NCBI RefSeq assembly: GCF_934754925.1
Contig: NZ_CAKVJA010000003.1
Location: 54,216 to 118,215, forward strand
Direction: 5' to 3'
Length of the DNA stretch: 64,000 nucleotides
Source of the DNA: an uncultured Clostridium sp.
Lineage (GTDB): Bacteria; Bacillota; Clostridia; Clostridiales; Clostridiaceae
Position 1 is the stretch's first letter. Every line of letters starts with the position of its first letter. The notes under the pieces were generated by a model. That model was not told the DNA's origin and made no database searches. It saw nothing but the letters and a program-made list of their open reading frames with translations. Positions 26,379 to 36,173 of this stretch are shown piece by piece. The position numbers were made by a program, and so were the translations under genes.

Positions 26379-27674
26379 TTATTTTGCATAGCGTCTACAG
26401 AGATATTCAATTGTATCTAAGAATATATTAGCTTCTTTTTTGCTATTGTATATTCCTAAACTTACCCTAACTAGTCCTGGGGTTCCAACCTCACTCATAT
26501 ATCTTTGCAAATCATTATCTGCTATTCCAAGAACTCTTCTTGTATATGGATGTGCACAAAATCCGCCTTGTCTAACCCCTATCCCTCTTACTTTAGAAAG
26601 CGTTTCTCCAACTTCTTCATAAGTCATTCCATCAATATTAAATACTAAAATTCCTAATCTATCATTTATATTTTCATTATCCCCATATAAAATTATCTTT
26701 TCAAAGCTCTTTAATTCTTTAATTAAATATGCTAATAATTCTTTTTCATTATTTTCAATTATTTTAAATCCTATTTTATCCATTTCTCTAAGAGCTTCTG
26801 ATATTGCTATAGCACCGAAAAGGTTTGGAGTACCTGCCTCATTTTTTTCTGGTGTATCTAGCCATAGATGACGATCATCAAGTACAATTTGAACAGTTCC
26901 ACCACCTGATGAAGCTGGTTCTTTTTTATTAAAGACTTCTCTTAAACCAATAATTACTCCACTTCCAAATGGAGCATATATCTTATGACCAGAAAACACT
27001 AAAAAATCTATATTTTCACTAGCATCTTCTTGTATCATAGATATTTTTTTATGTGGAATTAATTGGGCAGCATCAACAATTATTTTAGCTCCATATTTAT
27101 GAGCTGACTTTGCTACTCTTTTTATATCATTTACGTAACCAGTAACATTAGATGCACCTGTTATAGTAACATATTTAACTTTTTCTTGATACTTATCTAA
27201 TAGATATTCTATTTCTTCTATTCTAACTCTACCATCTTTATCTACTTCAACATGTCTTAAATCACACTTACTTCTCCAAGGTAGATCATTTGAATGATGT
27301 TCCATTCTAGTTGTAATTACTATATCATCCGTATTATCAATTAAAATATTAGATAATTTATTTAACCCATCAGTAGTATTACCAACAAAAAATGCTGTAT
27401 AGATATCCTCCGGTGCATTAAAATATTCTAGTATATATTTTCTAGAACTTTCGTATAAATCACTACAATACTGAGATTTTTTACCATCCCCTCTTGCAAT
27501 TGACCCATAATATTCACTAGTTTCTAATACTTTTTTCATAACTCTTTTAAAAGGTGGAGTGGTAGCTGCATTATCAAAATTTATAGGAATTAATCTTCCT
27601 TTTCCATCTACATTAACCTTTTTATCCAACCCTATAAATAGTTTTCTTAAATCATCTATATTTTCCTTATGCAT
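26379..27674 (-). CDS. Cysteine desulfurase-like aminotransferase class V
   Basis: A 431-residue PLP enzyme of the SufS/Csd type, expected to take sulfur from cysteine, or to catalyse a related lyase reaction. The N-terminal FDNAATTPP motif, the PLP pocket around VDAAQLIPH, and the PLP-binding Lys231 in FSGHKIYAP are present. Cys373 in RQGGFCAHPY is at the position of the sulfur-carrying cysteine. The frame could start at a GTG at 27689, but that GTG is part of the ribosome site GGAGGGG, so ATG 27674 is the start. No scaffold gene such as sufU is adjacent. Specific substrate is uncertain. Confidence 0.8.
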   Translation of the reverse strand: MHKENIDDLRKLFIGLDKKVNVDGKGRLIPINFDNAATTPPFKRVMKKVLETSEYYGSIARGDGKKSQYCSDLYESSRKYILEYFNAPEDIYTAFFVGNTTDGLNKLSNILIDNTDDIVITTRMEHHSNDLPWRSKCDLRHVEVDKDGRVRIEEIEYLLDKYQEKVKYVTITGASNVTGYVNDIKRVAKSAHKYGAKIIVDAAQLIPHKKISMIQEDASENIDFLVFSGHKIYAPFGSGVIIGLREVFNKKEPASSGGGTVQIVLDDRHLWLDTPEKNEAGTPNLFGAIAISEALREMDKIGFKIIENNEKELLAYLIKELKSFEKIILYGDNENINDRLGILVFNIDGMTYEEVGETLSKVRGIGVRQGGFCAHPYTRRVLGIADNDLQRYMSEVGTPGLVRVSLGIYNSKKEANIFLDTIEYLCRRYAK

Positions 27675-27841
27675 AATAATCCCCTCCACTATAATATATT
27701 CCTTGATTTATCTATTGTGATTATCTAAACACATTATATTCTTCAATTGTAATATACCTCTCATTATAGTCATATTCTATAAAGTAACATATGTGTTTAA
27801 AATACATATATTATTAATAAATTATTATTTGGAGGGTAACA

Positions 27842-28561
27842 ATGAGTTCCAAAAAAAATAATGTTGAAAAATATAATAATAATAATAATGATAATAACGA
27901 TGATTTAACTTTTATACCTTTAAATATTGATTCATCTTTAGCACCTAATAGTACAAAATTTCCATTGCAAATAGAAGGAATTTCTGTAACTAAAACTTTA
28001 GGTACCATATCATTAGGTTTTCCAAACTTAAATATTAACCCAACTCCAATGCCTTTAACAACAAACCCAATGATTGAACTAGCTCCACTTACACCTTATC
28101 CTAAAAATATACCAACTATTGATTCAAATGAATCTTTAAACACAAAAAATAATAACATTAATACTAATAATAAAAATAATAGCATTAATACTAATAATAA
28201 AAATAATAACATTAATACTAATAATACAAATAATACTACTACTGGCTTGGAGTATCCATCAGAACTAGACGATAGCTTTCTTTATTCATATAATGAGCCA
28301 AAAGTTAATGAAAGATATATAGACGATTCTATTAATATACTAGATATTTTAAGAAACTTTGATATGTCATTAGACTTTTCCTCATCTGAATCAAGAAAAA
28401 ATAATTGTACAGAAGATGAAGTTAATAAAATATTTGCCTTAATAGAAAAAGATAATCCTGGAATATTAGCGACTATGAAAGCTTACAGGGTTCCTTATCC
28501 TATTACTAAATTATTAATAAAAAAAATAATAAAAATATCTCTTGATAACTATAAAAGGTAG
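27842..28561 (+). CDS. Asn-rich low-complexity hypothetical protein
   Basis: A 239-residue protein without signal peptide or membrane segment. The first 25 residues are Asn/Asp-rich. Residues 25-95 are rich in Pro, Thr and hydrophobic residues. A 9-residue unit (NNNINTNNK type) is repeated three times at 103-129. The last 60 residues form a helical domain (DEVNKIFALIEKDNPG... TKLLIKKIIKIS). GGAGG precedes the ATG. It ends 9 bp before the DUF4397 start and surely shares that transcript. The composition would suit a surface or spore-coat protein, but this is speculative. Confidence 0.7.
   Translation: MSSKKNNVEKYNNNNNDNNDDLTFIPLNIDSSLAPNSTKFPLQIEGISVTKTLGTISLGFPNLNINPTPMPLTTNPMIELAPLTPYPKNIPTIDSNESLNTKNNNINTNNKNNSINTNNKNNNINTNNTNNTTTGLEYPSELDDSFLYSYNEPKVNERYIDDSINILDILRNFDMSLDFSSSESRKNNCTEDEVNKIFALIEKDNPGILATMKAYRVPYPITKLLIKKIIKISLDNYKR
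28148..28228 (+). repeat. Three tandem 27-bp coding repeats
   Basis: Three nearly identical 27-bp units (differing at one or two bases) encode the NNNINTNNK-type repeats within the Asn-rich protein. Confidence 0.85.
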
Positions 28562-28570
28562 GTGCCTTAT

Positions 28571-29188
28571 ATGGAACAATTTTCAAAATCACTTCCTCCA
28601 ATTGAGCCTAGTTTAAGAATTCTTCATGCAGTACCTAATGCCCCAAATGTTGATGTTTATCTAAATGGCTCTCTTATAACAAGTAACTTAGCCTTTGGAA
28701 AAATATCTAAATATAGTCAATTATTATCTGGAGAATATGAATTTCAACTATTCAAAGCTGGCACTTATGTCAAGCCTTTATTAAGTCAAAATATTCAATT
28801 AATAGCTAATGCTAACTATACAGTTTCAATAGTTACATTATCCAATAATTTGTATTTATTTAGGCTAAAGGATGATAATGTTCCTATAAATAAATCTAAG
28901 TCATTTTTGAGATTTATTAATTTATCTTCAAACGCACCTTTACTTACTTTAGGATTACCTAACGGTATTATACTATTTAATCAAGCTGAATATTTAGAAA
29001 CTACGGGATATTATCAATTATCCCCTGGAATATATAACTTTGAGATTCTCTTAGGAGCTTCTGAATCACCTACAAAATATATTAAGAATGTTACATTAGA
29101 TGGTGGAAAATTCTATACTATCTATATTATAGGACTATTTAATGGTAAGCCACCACTTGGCTATCTCTTTGTAGATGATGCAATCTAA
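28571..29188 (+). CDS. DUF4397 domain protein
   Basis: A 205-residue protein with two copies of a beta-sandwich unit. The first copy begins LRILHAVPNAPNVDVYLNG (about 17-35). The second begins LRFINLSSNAPLLTLGLPNG (about 116-135), each followed by a YQLLSGxYxFxL-like strand pattern. This is the DUF4397 fold, found in envelope and exported proteins; function is unknown. It has no signal peptide. I chose ATG 28571, since AGGTAGGTG sits correctly before it, over an in-frame GTG at 28562. It forms an operon with the Asn-rich gene and ends in a strong terminator. Confidence 0.82.
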   Translation: MEQFSKSLPPIEPSLRILHAVPNAPNVDVYLNGSLITSNLAFGKISKYSQLLSGEYEFQLFKAGTYVKPLLSQNIQLIANANYTVSIVTLSNNLYLFRLKDDNVPINKSKSFLRFINLSSNAPLLTLGLPNGIILFNQAEYLETTGYYQLSPGIYNFEILLGASESPTKYIKNVTLDGGKFYTIYIIGLFNGKPPLGYLFVDDAI

Positions 29189-29222
29189 AAAAAGGAGTTG
29201 TTGAAAAACATCTCCTTTTTTT
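29187..29222 (+). terminator. Terminator of the DUF4397 operon
   Basis: An 11-bp stem (AAAAAAAGGAG with CTCCTTTTTTT, 14-base loop) begins at the stop codon and ends in seven T residues. Confidence 0.85.
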
Positions 29223-29287
29223 AATTTGATATAGATTTACTATAATAGTATAATTATAAGGAAAACTTCGTCTAACTGGAGGAAATT

Positions 29288-31204
29288 ATGATAATACTAA
29301 GTTGTAAAGATATATGCAAAAGTTACGGAATACGCGATGTCCTTAAAGATATTACTTTTTCAATCAATGAAGGTGATAAAGTAGGAATTATTGGTGCTAA
29401 TGGTGAGGGAAAATCAACCCTTTTTAAAATAATAACTAAAGAAATATCTCAAGATTCTGGTGAAATATTTATAGATAAAAATAAAACTTTAGGTTATTTA
29501 TCACAAAATTTAGCATTAGACTCTGATAAAAATATTTATGAAGAAACTCTTTCTGTATTTGATGAGCTTCTAAACATTGAAGAAAGACTCTCATCCTTAG
29601 AAATAAAAATGAACGAACCTTATGATGAAAATAATGCTTCATATCATGACAAGCTTATAAAAGACTACACAACTCTTCAAGATATATATTCACATAAAGG
29701 TGGTTATATCTACAAAGGTGAAATATCAAGAGTATTAAAAGGACTTGGATTTACTGAAGATGACTTTTATAAATCTATAAATACTTTAAGTGGTGGACAA
29801 AAAACAAGAGTTGCATTATGTAAATTACTATTACGTAAACCAGATATCATTTTACTTGATGAACCAACTAACCACTTAGACTTAGAAGCAATTAGTTGGC
29901 TAGAAGACTATATGAAAAACTATAAAGGAACTGTTTTAGTAATATCCCATGATAGATTCTTTTTAGATTCAGTAACAACTAGTACTTTTGAAGTTATTGC
30001 GGGAAAAGTTGAGTGCTATAATGTTCCTTATTCTAAATTTATAGATCTTAGAAAAAAGAACTATGAAGCAAAACTTAAAGCTTACAACCTTCAGCAAGCC
30101 GAGATTAAAAGACAAGAAGCAATTATTGAAAAATTCCGTTCATTTAATAGGGAAAAAAGTATAAGAGCTGCTGAAAGTAGAGAAAAGGCATTAGAGAAAA
30201 TGGAAAGAATTGAAGCTCCAACACATGAAAAAGAAGGTTCTAAAATTAAATTTGAAGCTTCTATAAAAAGTGGGTATGACGTTTTACATATAGAAAATAT
30301 GAATAAATCTTATGGTGAAAAAACATTATTCACAAATTTAAATATAGATTTAAAACGTGGTGAAAAAGTTGCTTTAATTGGTGAAAATGGTAGAGGTAAA
30401 ACTACTCTTTTCAAAATAATAATGGATAAAGTGCAAGCAGATAAAGGTGTTAAAGTATTAGGTACTAACGTAAATGTTGGATATTATGATCAAGAACAGT
30501 CAGATTTAAATTTAGATAAAACAATATTAGATGAAGTTTGGGATGAGTTTCCTAACTTAACAACTTCTAAGCTTAGAAGTTATTTAGCCTCTTTCTTATT
30601 TACCGGTGATGATGTATTTAAAGTTATTAATACATTAAGTGGTGGAGAAAAATGTAGAATAAATTTATTAAAGCTTATGCTTTCTAAATCTAATTTACTT
30701 CTACTAGATGAACCTACTAACCACCTTGATATTATCTCTAGAGAAGCCTTAGAAGATGCTATATTAGAGTATGATGGAACTTTAATGGTTATATCTCACG
30801 ATAGATATTTCTTAAATAAAGTAATTGGTCGTATACTTGAACTTAAAGAAGATGGTGTTGCTGAATACCTTGGTAATTATAGTTATTACCAAGAAAAAAA
30901 GCTTAACCCTACACGTTTTGAAGATTATGAAGAATTAGCTAATGGAAAAACTAAAACTCAACTTAAGGATGAAAAAAAGAAAAAGCGTGAAGCTGAAAAG
31001 GAAGCTAAAGCTCTTCAACTTAAAATTAAAACTCTAGAAAAAACAATTGCTGAAAAAGAAGATGAATTAACTAATTTACAAGAACAGCTTTGTTTAGAAT
31101 CAATTTACTCTAATCCTTCTGAAAGTCAGCGAGTTAATAGTGAAATAAAAAAATTAGAAGATAATATTTCTCAACTTTATGAAGAATGGGAAAATCTAGT
31201 TTAG
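29288..31204 (+). CDS. ABC-F family ATPase
   Basis: A 638-residue soluble protein with two ABC ATPase domains and no membrane part. ABC-F proteins act on the ribosome, modulating translation or displacing antibiotics. First Walker A is GANGEGKST (about 36-44), with LSGGQKTR and LLDEPTNHLD. The second is GENGRGKTT with LSGGEKCR and LLDEPTNHLD. The P-site tRNA-interacting linker lies between, at about 240-320. The last 80 residues form a Lys/Glu-rich coiled coil of the Uup/YdiF kind. It is monocistronic, with a GGAGG-type site and a terminator. A housekeeping YdiF-like role is more likely than resistance; sequence alone cannot decide. Confidence 0.9.
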   Translation: MIILSCKDICKSYGIRDVLKDITFSINEGDKVGIIGANGEGKSTLFKIITKEISQDSGEIFIDKNKTLGYLSQNLALDSDKNIYEETLSVFDELLNIEERLSSLEIKMNEPYDENNASYHDKLIKDYTTLQDIYSHKGGYIYKGEISRVLKGLGFTEDDFYKSINTLSGGQKTRVALCKLLLRKPDIILLDEPTNHLDLEAISWLEDYMKNYKGTVLVISHDRFFLDSVTTSTFEVIAGKVECYNVPYSKFIDLRKKNYEAKLKAYNLQQAEIKRQEAIIEKFRSFNREKSIRAAESREKALEKMERIEAPTHEKEGSKIKFEASIKSGYDVLHIENMNKSYGEKTLFTNLNIDLKRGEKVALIGENGRGKTTLFKIIMDKVQADKGVKVLGTNVNVGYYDQEQSDLNLDKTILDEVWDEFPNLTTSKLRSYLASFLFTGDDVFKVINTLSGGEKCRINLLKLMLSKSNLLLLDEPTNHLDIISREALEDAILEYDGTLMVISHDRYFLNKVIGRILELKEDGVAEYLGNYSYYQEKKLNPTRFEDYEELANGKTKTQLKDEKKKKREAEKEAKALQLKIKTLEKTIAEKEDELTNLQEQLCLESIYSNPSESQRVNSEIKKLEDNISQLYEEWENLV

Positions 31205-31218
31205 GTAATAATTAAATA

Positions 31219-31245
31219 AAAAAAGTCGGCAGTGCCGACTTTTTT
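31219..31245. terminator. Terminator of the ABC-F gene
   Basis: A GC-rich stem (AAAAAAGTCGGC with GCCGACTTTTTT, loop AGT) with A and T runs lies between the ABC-F and P-type ATPase genes, which converge; it works in both directions. Confidence 0.9.
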
Positions 31246-31328
31246 ATTAACTTATTACAAAATAAAATTTAGACTCTTCTATATATTTTTATATAACCTT
31301 TGCTGTTTCAAGTATTCTGGTATTTTTC

Positions 31329-33980
31329 CTATGCAGTTTCTGCCATATTTTGCTTAACTACATCTTTAGAAAAATTATTTACTATAGCTTTTCTTATCAT
31401 ATCTACCGGAATAATTGTAATTGCCATAAATATTATAACTAACCAATTACTTATAGAGATTGGCGTACAACTAAACATTTCTCCCCCAATAATTGTTAAC
31501 AATCCTTGAACTAATATTATTATTCCCATTACCTTTAGGAAGCTCATATTTTCATTTATATGCTCAAATATGTTAGAATTTTCACTTCTTACATTAAATC
31601 CATTAAATACTGCACAAAGTACAAACATTGAGAAATATGCTGTCATATGCTCTTCTGTATCAGCAAACATTTTTATAAAATATGGAGCTTTCAAAAATAC
31701 AAAGCTTAATATTGTTACCCATGCCCCTGCAAATATAATTTGATTCATCATCTTACTAGAAACTATACTTTGAGTTCTTGATTTAGGCTTTTCAAGCATA
31801 TATTTCTTAAGTGCTGGTTCAGAACCTAAAGCTAATGCTCCAAGGCCATCCATAACTAAATTAATCCAAAGTATATGAGTAATTTTTAAAGGTTCTTCAA
31901 TTCCAAAGAATGGTGCAATAGCACATACAGCAACAGCTCCAACATTTATAGTTAATTGGAATTTTATAAACTTTAAAATATTATTATAAATTGTTCTACC
32001 ATATAAAATAGCATTTTCAATTGATTTAAAGTTATCATCTAATATTACTATTGAACCTGCCTCTTTAGCTACATCTGTACCACTACCCATTGCAAAACCA
32101 ACGTCTGCTCTCTTTAATGCAGGAGCATCATTAACACCATCACCAGTCATACCACATACAAGATTTAGTTCTTGAGCAATCCTTACCATTCTTGATTTAT
32201 CTGTTGGTAATGCTCTAGCTATTACTCTTAAATTAGGTATAATGGCTTTTACTTCTTCATCAGACATCTTATTTAATTCCTCTGAAGTTAAAGCAACATC
32301 TGTATCAGATCTTAACAATCCAGCTTCTTTTGCAATTGCAACTGCTGTTTCTTTTCTATCACCAGTTATCATTACAACTTGAACACCTGCATTTTGAACT
32401 TCTTCAATGGCTTGTTTAGCTTCTACTCTTACATCATCACGAATCCCTACAAATCCAACAATAATTAAATCATCTGGAAGAGTATCTTCTACTAATTCAC
32501 TTTCACTATAAGCAAATGATAAAACTCTCATAGCCCTTACTGCTAATTCATCTATCTTGGTATTAATCTTATTCTTATTTATCTCAACTACATTTCCGTT
32601 TTCATCTAACATTTTTGTAGCTTTTGCAAGTAGCCTTTCTGGAGCACCCTTATACACTGTTTTTCCGCCTAGTTGACTTGCCGAATATTTGTTAGCAGAA
32701 TTAAACCCTTGTGATTTTTCAACAACTATATCCGCTAATTTTGACATTTCTTTTTGTGTTAAAAAGTCAAGTAATGCTTTATCAGTAGCATTTCCTCCAA
32801 CAACTTTACCATTTGCATCAAACATTGCTCCAGTATTTTTACCAATACAAAGCTTCATCATTTCTTTTACTTTAGATCCATCTTTATAAGTATCTTTTAA
32901 ATTTCCATCAAAAAATTCAACAACTTCTAATTGCCCCTTAGTAATTGTCCCCGTTTTATCTGAAAATAATATATTTAATGACCCTGCCGTTTCAATACCA
33001 ATTGGCTTTCTAACAAGTACATTATTTTGTAACATCTTAGAAGTATTTCTCATAAGAACAATTGCAATCATAAGAGGTAATCCCTCTGGAACTGCCATAA
33101 CAACAATAACAACGGCTAACATAATTGCTTCTAATACATCTTTAAATATTAATACTCCACCAATTGCGAAATAATCGGTAAATCCACCTGCAACTAATAT
33201 TTTATGTCCAAGTAATGCTAATGCAATAACAACTGAACCAATATAACCAAACATAGAAATTTGCTCTGCAAGTTTAGTAAGTTTTACCTTCAATGGACTT
33301 GCTACTTCTTCATCAGCCATATCAGCAGCCATAGCACCCATCATAGTCTTCATACCAACCTTAGTAACTTCCATAACTCCTTCACCATTAAATACTACTG
33401 CACCTCTAAATAAAGAGTGTGAATCAACAAAAGTATCTCCAGTTATATCTGCAGTCATAGCAATTTCTTTATAAGCTTTAGAATCTTCTACTGCAACTTT
33501 TTTACATTCTTCTGCTTCACCATTAAGAGCTGAATTATCTACTCTTAAATCTCCTTGATAAAGATATCCATCAGCTGGAATTTTATCTCCACTTTGAAGA
33601 ATTACCATATCTCCTACAACAAGTTCATTTACTTCAATTTCAACAACTTTACCATCTCTATATACTTTACATACATCTTTTTTAGTAGAATCTTTTAACT
33701 TTCTATACTCGTTATCACTTGCAATTTCTGTTTTTGCAGAAATTCCAGTTACTAACAATACAGATATAGCTATACCGATTAGCTCTCCAAATTCAGCATA
33801 TCCCATGAATGCCATTACTGCCATAATTGCTGCAATTGCTAATAATAACTTAATCATTGGATCATCAAATGCACCTTTAAATTTATCCCAAAATGTTTCT
33901 GGCTCTGCTTCATGGATTATATTATCCCCATAGAGCTTTCTACTTTCATCTACTTGCTTTTTATTAAGCCCTTTAATCAT
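31329..33980 (-). CDS. Calcium-type P-type cation ATPase
   Basis: An 883-residue P2-type ATPase, probably exporting Ca2+. It has a cation-ATPase N-terminal region (1-40) and ten membrane segments. The Ca2+-site motif AVPEGLP lies at about 296-302, before the phosphorylation motif SDKTGT with Asp341. The hinge motif is TGDGVNDAPALK. The actuator loop reads LNGEAEE rather than the common TGES, as in PMCA-type bacterial pumps. It is separately transcribed from the terD genes upstream (a terminator lies between), yet a Ca2+ pump beside Ca2+-binding TerD proteins may not be accidental. Confidence 0.9.
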   Translation of the reverse strand: MIKGLNKKQVDESRKLYGDNIIHEAEPETFWDKFKGAFDDPMIKLLLAIAAIMAVMAFMGYAEFGELIGIAISVLLVTGISAKTEIASDNEYRKLKDSTKKDVCKVYRDGKVVEIEVNELVVGDMVILQSGDKIPADGYLYQGDLRVDNSALNGEAEECKKVAVEDSKAYKEIAMTADITGDTFVDSHSLFRGAVVFNGEGVMEVTKVGMKTMMGAMAADMADEEVASPLKVKLTKLAEQISMFGYIGSVVIALALLGHKILVAGGFTDYFAIGGVLIFKDVLEAIMLAVVIVVMAVPEGLPLMIAIVLMRNTSKMLQNNVLVRKPIGIETAGSLNILFSDKTGTITKGQLEVVEFFDGNLKDTYKDGSKVKEMMKLCIGKNTGAMFDANGKVVGGNATDKALLDFLTQKEMSKLADIVVEKSQGFNSANKYSASQLGGKTVYKGAPERLLAKATKMLDENGNVVEINKNKINTKIDELAVRAMRVLSFAYSESELVEDTLPDDLIIVGFVGIRDDVRVEAKQAIEEVQNAGVQVVMITGDRKETAVAIAKEAGLLRSDTDVALTSEELNKMSDEEVKAIIPNLRVIARALPTDKSRMVRIAQELNLVCGMTGDGVNDAPALKRADVGFAMGSGTDVAKEAGSIVILDDNFKSIENAILYGRTIYNNILKFIKFQLTINVGAVAVCAIAPFFGIEEPLKITHILWINLVMDGLGALALGSEPALKKYMLEKPKSRTQSIVSSKMMNQIIFAGAWVTILSFVFLKAPYFIKMFADTEEHMTAYFSMFVLCAVFNGFNVRSENSNIFEHINENMSFLKVMGIIILVQGLLTIIGGEMFSCTPISISNWLVIIFMAITIIPVDMIRKAIVNNFSKDVVKQNMAETA

Positions 33981-34089
33981 CCCATTCTCTCCTTAAATAA
34001 AATTTACATAATTATAATATATAAGTACTATATTATCATTTATTTATATTTTTTTAAAATATTACATTATAATTTCCTTAAAAAAATAT

Positions 34090-34119
34090 ACATGCAAAAG
34101 TAAAATATCTTTTGCATGT
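34090..34119 (-). terminator. Terminator of the terD operon
   Basis: An 11-bp stem (ACATGCAAAAG and complement) is followed by seven T residues on the minus strand, right after the last terD gene. Confidence 0.85.
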
Positions 34120-34129
34120 ACTTCCTTAG

Positions 34130-34759
34130 CTATTGATATAAAGCTAATACTCCATTTAAATCGGCGATTTTACCTTCTCCAACAGCCTTAAATTGCCATT
34201 CTGATCCACTTCTATGAAGTTCTGCAAATATTACAGATGTTGCAGTAGATCCATTTTCCTTTAAATTAAATCTACATAATTCTTTTCCATTTTGATCTAG
34301 GTCTACTAATCTAACATATGAATTATTTATCATTCCAAAAGTTTGTCTCTTAGCCATTGCTTCATGAATTGTAACAACGAAAACTATTTTTGCTATGTTT
34401 GAATCAATCTTATCTAAATCTATATTTATTGTTTCATCATCACCTTCACCAGCACCTGTTCTATTATCACCAGCTAAAGAAATTCCTTGACCTACTTTAT
34501 TATTAAAGAATATTACATTTGAAACAGTATTAAATTTATTATTAGCATCTAATAAAAATGCTGCTATGTCTAAATCAAAATCTGAACCATTATTTGAAAT
34601 ATCCCATCCTGCACCAAGCATTACTCTTTTTAATCCTGGATTTCTCTTTGTTAAATCTAATATATCATTTTTGTTTAAATTTAAAACTCCACCAGTTGGT
34701 GCATTATTGCTTGTATTTCCTGTTAAATTTCCAAATCCTGAACCTAAATTAATTCCCAT
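34130..34759 (-). CDS. terD: TerD-family stress protein (third copy)
   Basis: A 209-residue cytoplasmic beta-sandwich protein of the TerD/CABP family that binds Ca2+ and is tied to tellurite and general stress resistance. Asp-rich sites DFDLDIAAFLLD and GDNRTGAGEGDDE, the two-site calcium signature, are both intact. A Gly/Asn-rich N-terminal extension of about 25 residues precedes the domain, which begins with LNLNKNDILDLTKRNPGLKR. It is very similar to the copy at 35381. GGAGG precedes the ATG. It lies 14 bp after the second copy in one operon. Confidence 0.93.
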   Translation of the reverse strand: MGINLGSGFGNLTGNTSNNAPTGGVLNLNKNDILDLTKRNPGLKRVMLGAGWDISNNGSDFDLDIAAFLLDANNKFNTVSNVIFFNNKVGQGISLAGDNRTGAGEGDDETINIDLDKIDSNIAKIVFVVTIHEAMAKRQTFGMINNSYVRLVDLDQNGKELCRFNLKENGSTATSVIFAELHRSGSEWQFKAVGEGKIADLNGVLALYQ

Positions 34760-34773
34760 ATTAATTGCCTCCT

Positions 34774-35352
34774 CTATTTATACATATCTGCTAAAGATTT
34801 AACTGTAGCTTGTAATAATTCTCCCTTAGCCTTAAATTGCCAACTACCATTAACTCTTTGTAATTCTGCAAAAAGTAATGCTGTATTATTTCCTCCATCT
34901 TCTGATAGGTTATATCTACATATTTCTTTATTGCCATTATCTTCATTTAATATTCTAATATAAGCATTTTTTACCTTAGAGAAGTTTTGTTTTCTTGATA
35001 CTGCATCATAAATATTAAGTGCAAATATAACTTTATCACACTTTGGTGATAATTTATCTAAATCAACTGATATCTTTTCATCATCACCATCTCCAGCACC
35101 AGTTCTATTATCTCCATGTAAGTATATTCCTTCACCTTTTAAGTTTCCGAAATATATTACTCCTCTATTTATTAATTTGTCATTACTATCTAATAATAGT
35201 GCTATTAAATCTAAATCATAATCAGCACCTAAATTAAAAAACCCTTTCTTAGCAACATCCCAACCAGCCCCTAACATAACATGCCTTAATCCTGGTTCTG
35301 CTTTTCTTAAATCTAAAATATCATTTTTTTGTAAATTTAAAACTCCTGCCAT
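34774..35352 (-). CDS. terD: TerD-family stress protein (second copy)
   Basis: A 192-residue TerD domain protein without the Gly/Asn-rich extension. The metal-site motifs are YDLDLIALLLD and GDNRTGAGDGDDE. It is more divergent than the other two, with an insertion (KKGFFNLGADYD) before the first site and KxKQNFSKVKNAY in place of KRQTFGM. It may therefore be the TerE/TerZ-like partner of the set. It has a GGAGG site and sits 28 bp after the first copy. Confidence 0.92.
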   Translation of the reverse strand: MAGVLNLQKNDILDLRKAEPGLRHVMLGAGWDVAKKGFFNLGADYDLDLIALLLDSNDKLINRGVIYFGNLKGEGIYLHGDNRTGAGDGDDEKISVDLDKLSPKCDKVIFALNIYDAVSRKQNFSKVKNAYIRILNEDNGNKEICRYNLSEDGGNNTALLFAELQRVNGSWQFKAKGELLQATVKSLADMYK

Positions 35353-35380
35353 ATTCTTTCTCCTCCAAATCTCATATTCC

Positions 35381-36007
35381 TTACATATACAATCCTAAAA
35401 TTCCATTTAAATCAGCAATTTTTCCTTCTCCAATTGCTTTGAATTGCCATTCTCCACTTACTTTATATAATTCTGCGAAAATTACTGAAGTAACTGTTGA
35501 ACCATTTTCTTTTAAATTAAATCTACAAATTTCTTTTTCATTACGTTCTTCATCTAAAATTCTAACATAAGAATTTTCTACCATTCCAAATGTTTGTCTT
35601 TTAGCTTGAGCCTCATGTATAGTAACAACAAAAACTATTTTTTGAACATGTGATGAAATTGCTTCTAGATCTAATCTTATTCTTTCATCATCACCCTCTC
35701 CAGCTCCAGTTCTATTATCACCTTCTAAGTAAATTCCTTGACCCTTCATATTGTTAAAGAATATTACATCATCTGGTATGTTTTGAACCTTACCATTATC
35801 ATTTAATAAAAATGCTGCTATATCTAAATCAAAATCTTGTCCTATACTAGCTACATCCCATCCGGCTCCTAATATTACTTTCTTTAAGCCTGGATTCTTC
35901 TTTGTTAAGTTTAAAACATCATTCTTTTTTAAATTTAATGCATTTACTCCATTATCAGTTGTATTAGAACGCATATTATTCATCATTGATCCTAAATTAA
36001 TTCCCAT
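35381..36007 (-). CDS. terD: TerD-family stress protein (first copy)
   Basis: A 208-residue TerD protein: a Met/Asn-rich N-terminal extension (1-25) is followed by the beta-sandwich with DFDLDIAAFLLND and GDNRTGAGEGDDE. The frame is open for 30 further codons upstream, but GGGGG precedes the ATG at 36007, and the promoter at 36059-36087 would lie within the longer form. It is first of three terD genes, a triplication with spacings of 28 and 14 bp. Confidence 0.92.
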   Translation of the reverse strand: MGINLGSMMNNMRSNTTDNGVNALNLKKNDVLNLTKKNPGLKKVILGAGWDVASIGQDFDLDIAAFLLNDNGKVQNIPDDVIFFNNMKGQGIYLEGDNRTGAGEGDDERIRLDLEAISSHVQKIVFVVTIHEAQAKRQTFGMVENSYVRILDEERNEKEICRFNLKENGSTVTSVIFAELYKVSGEWQFKAIGEGKIADLNGILGLYM

Positions 36008-36058
36008 TTTTATACCCCCTAAATTCAAAGTATTATTTTTAATTATCTTATGCGATAA

Positions 36059-36087
36059 ATTATACCACTTAACAAAATACTTTTCAA
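36059..36087 (-). promoter_or_regulatory. Sigma-A promoter of the terD operon
   Basis: On the minus strand TTGAAA (36087-36082), a 17-base spacer and TATAAT (36064-36059) form a near-consensus promoter, starting transcription near 36052 and leaving a leader of about 45 bases. Confidence 0.75.
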
Positions 36088-36173
36088 CTCTTTTCAAGGT
36101 ATATTTTATTTGTTTTTCTATTTATTTTAATTATGTCCATTTTTCTATTTTTATTCACTATTTTTTAATTATT

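Noticed and set aside
28148..28228. Tandem repeat as a CRISPR-like array
   Set aside because: Units are contiguous, without spacers, and encode an in-frame Asn-rich peptide repeat.
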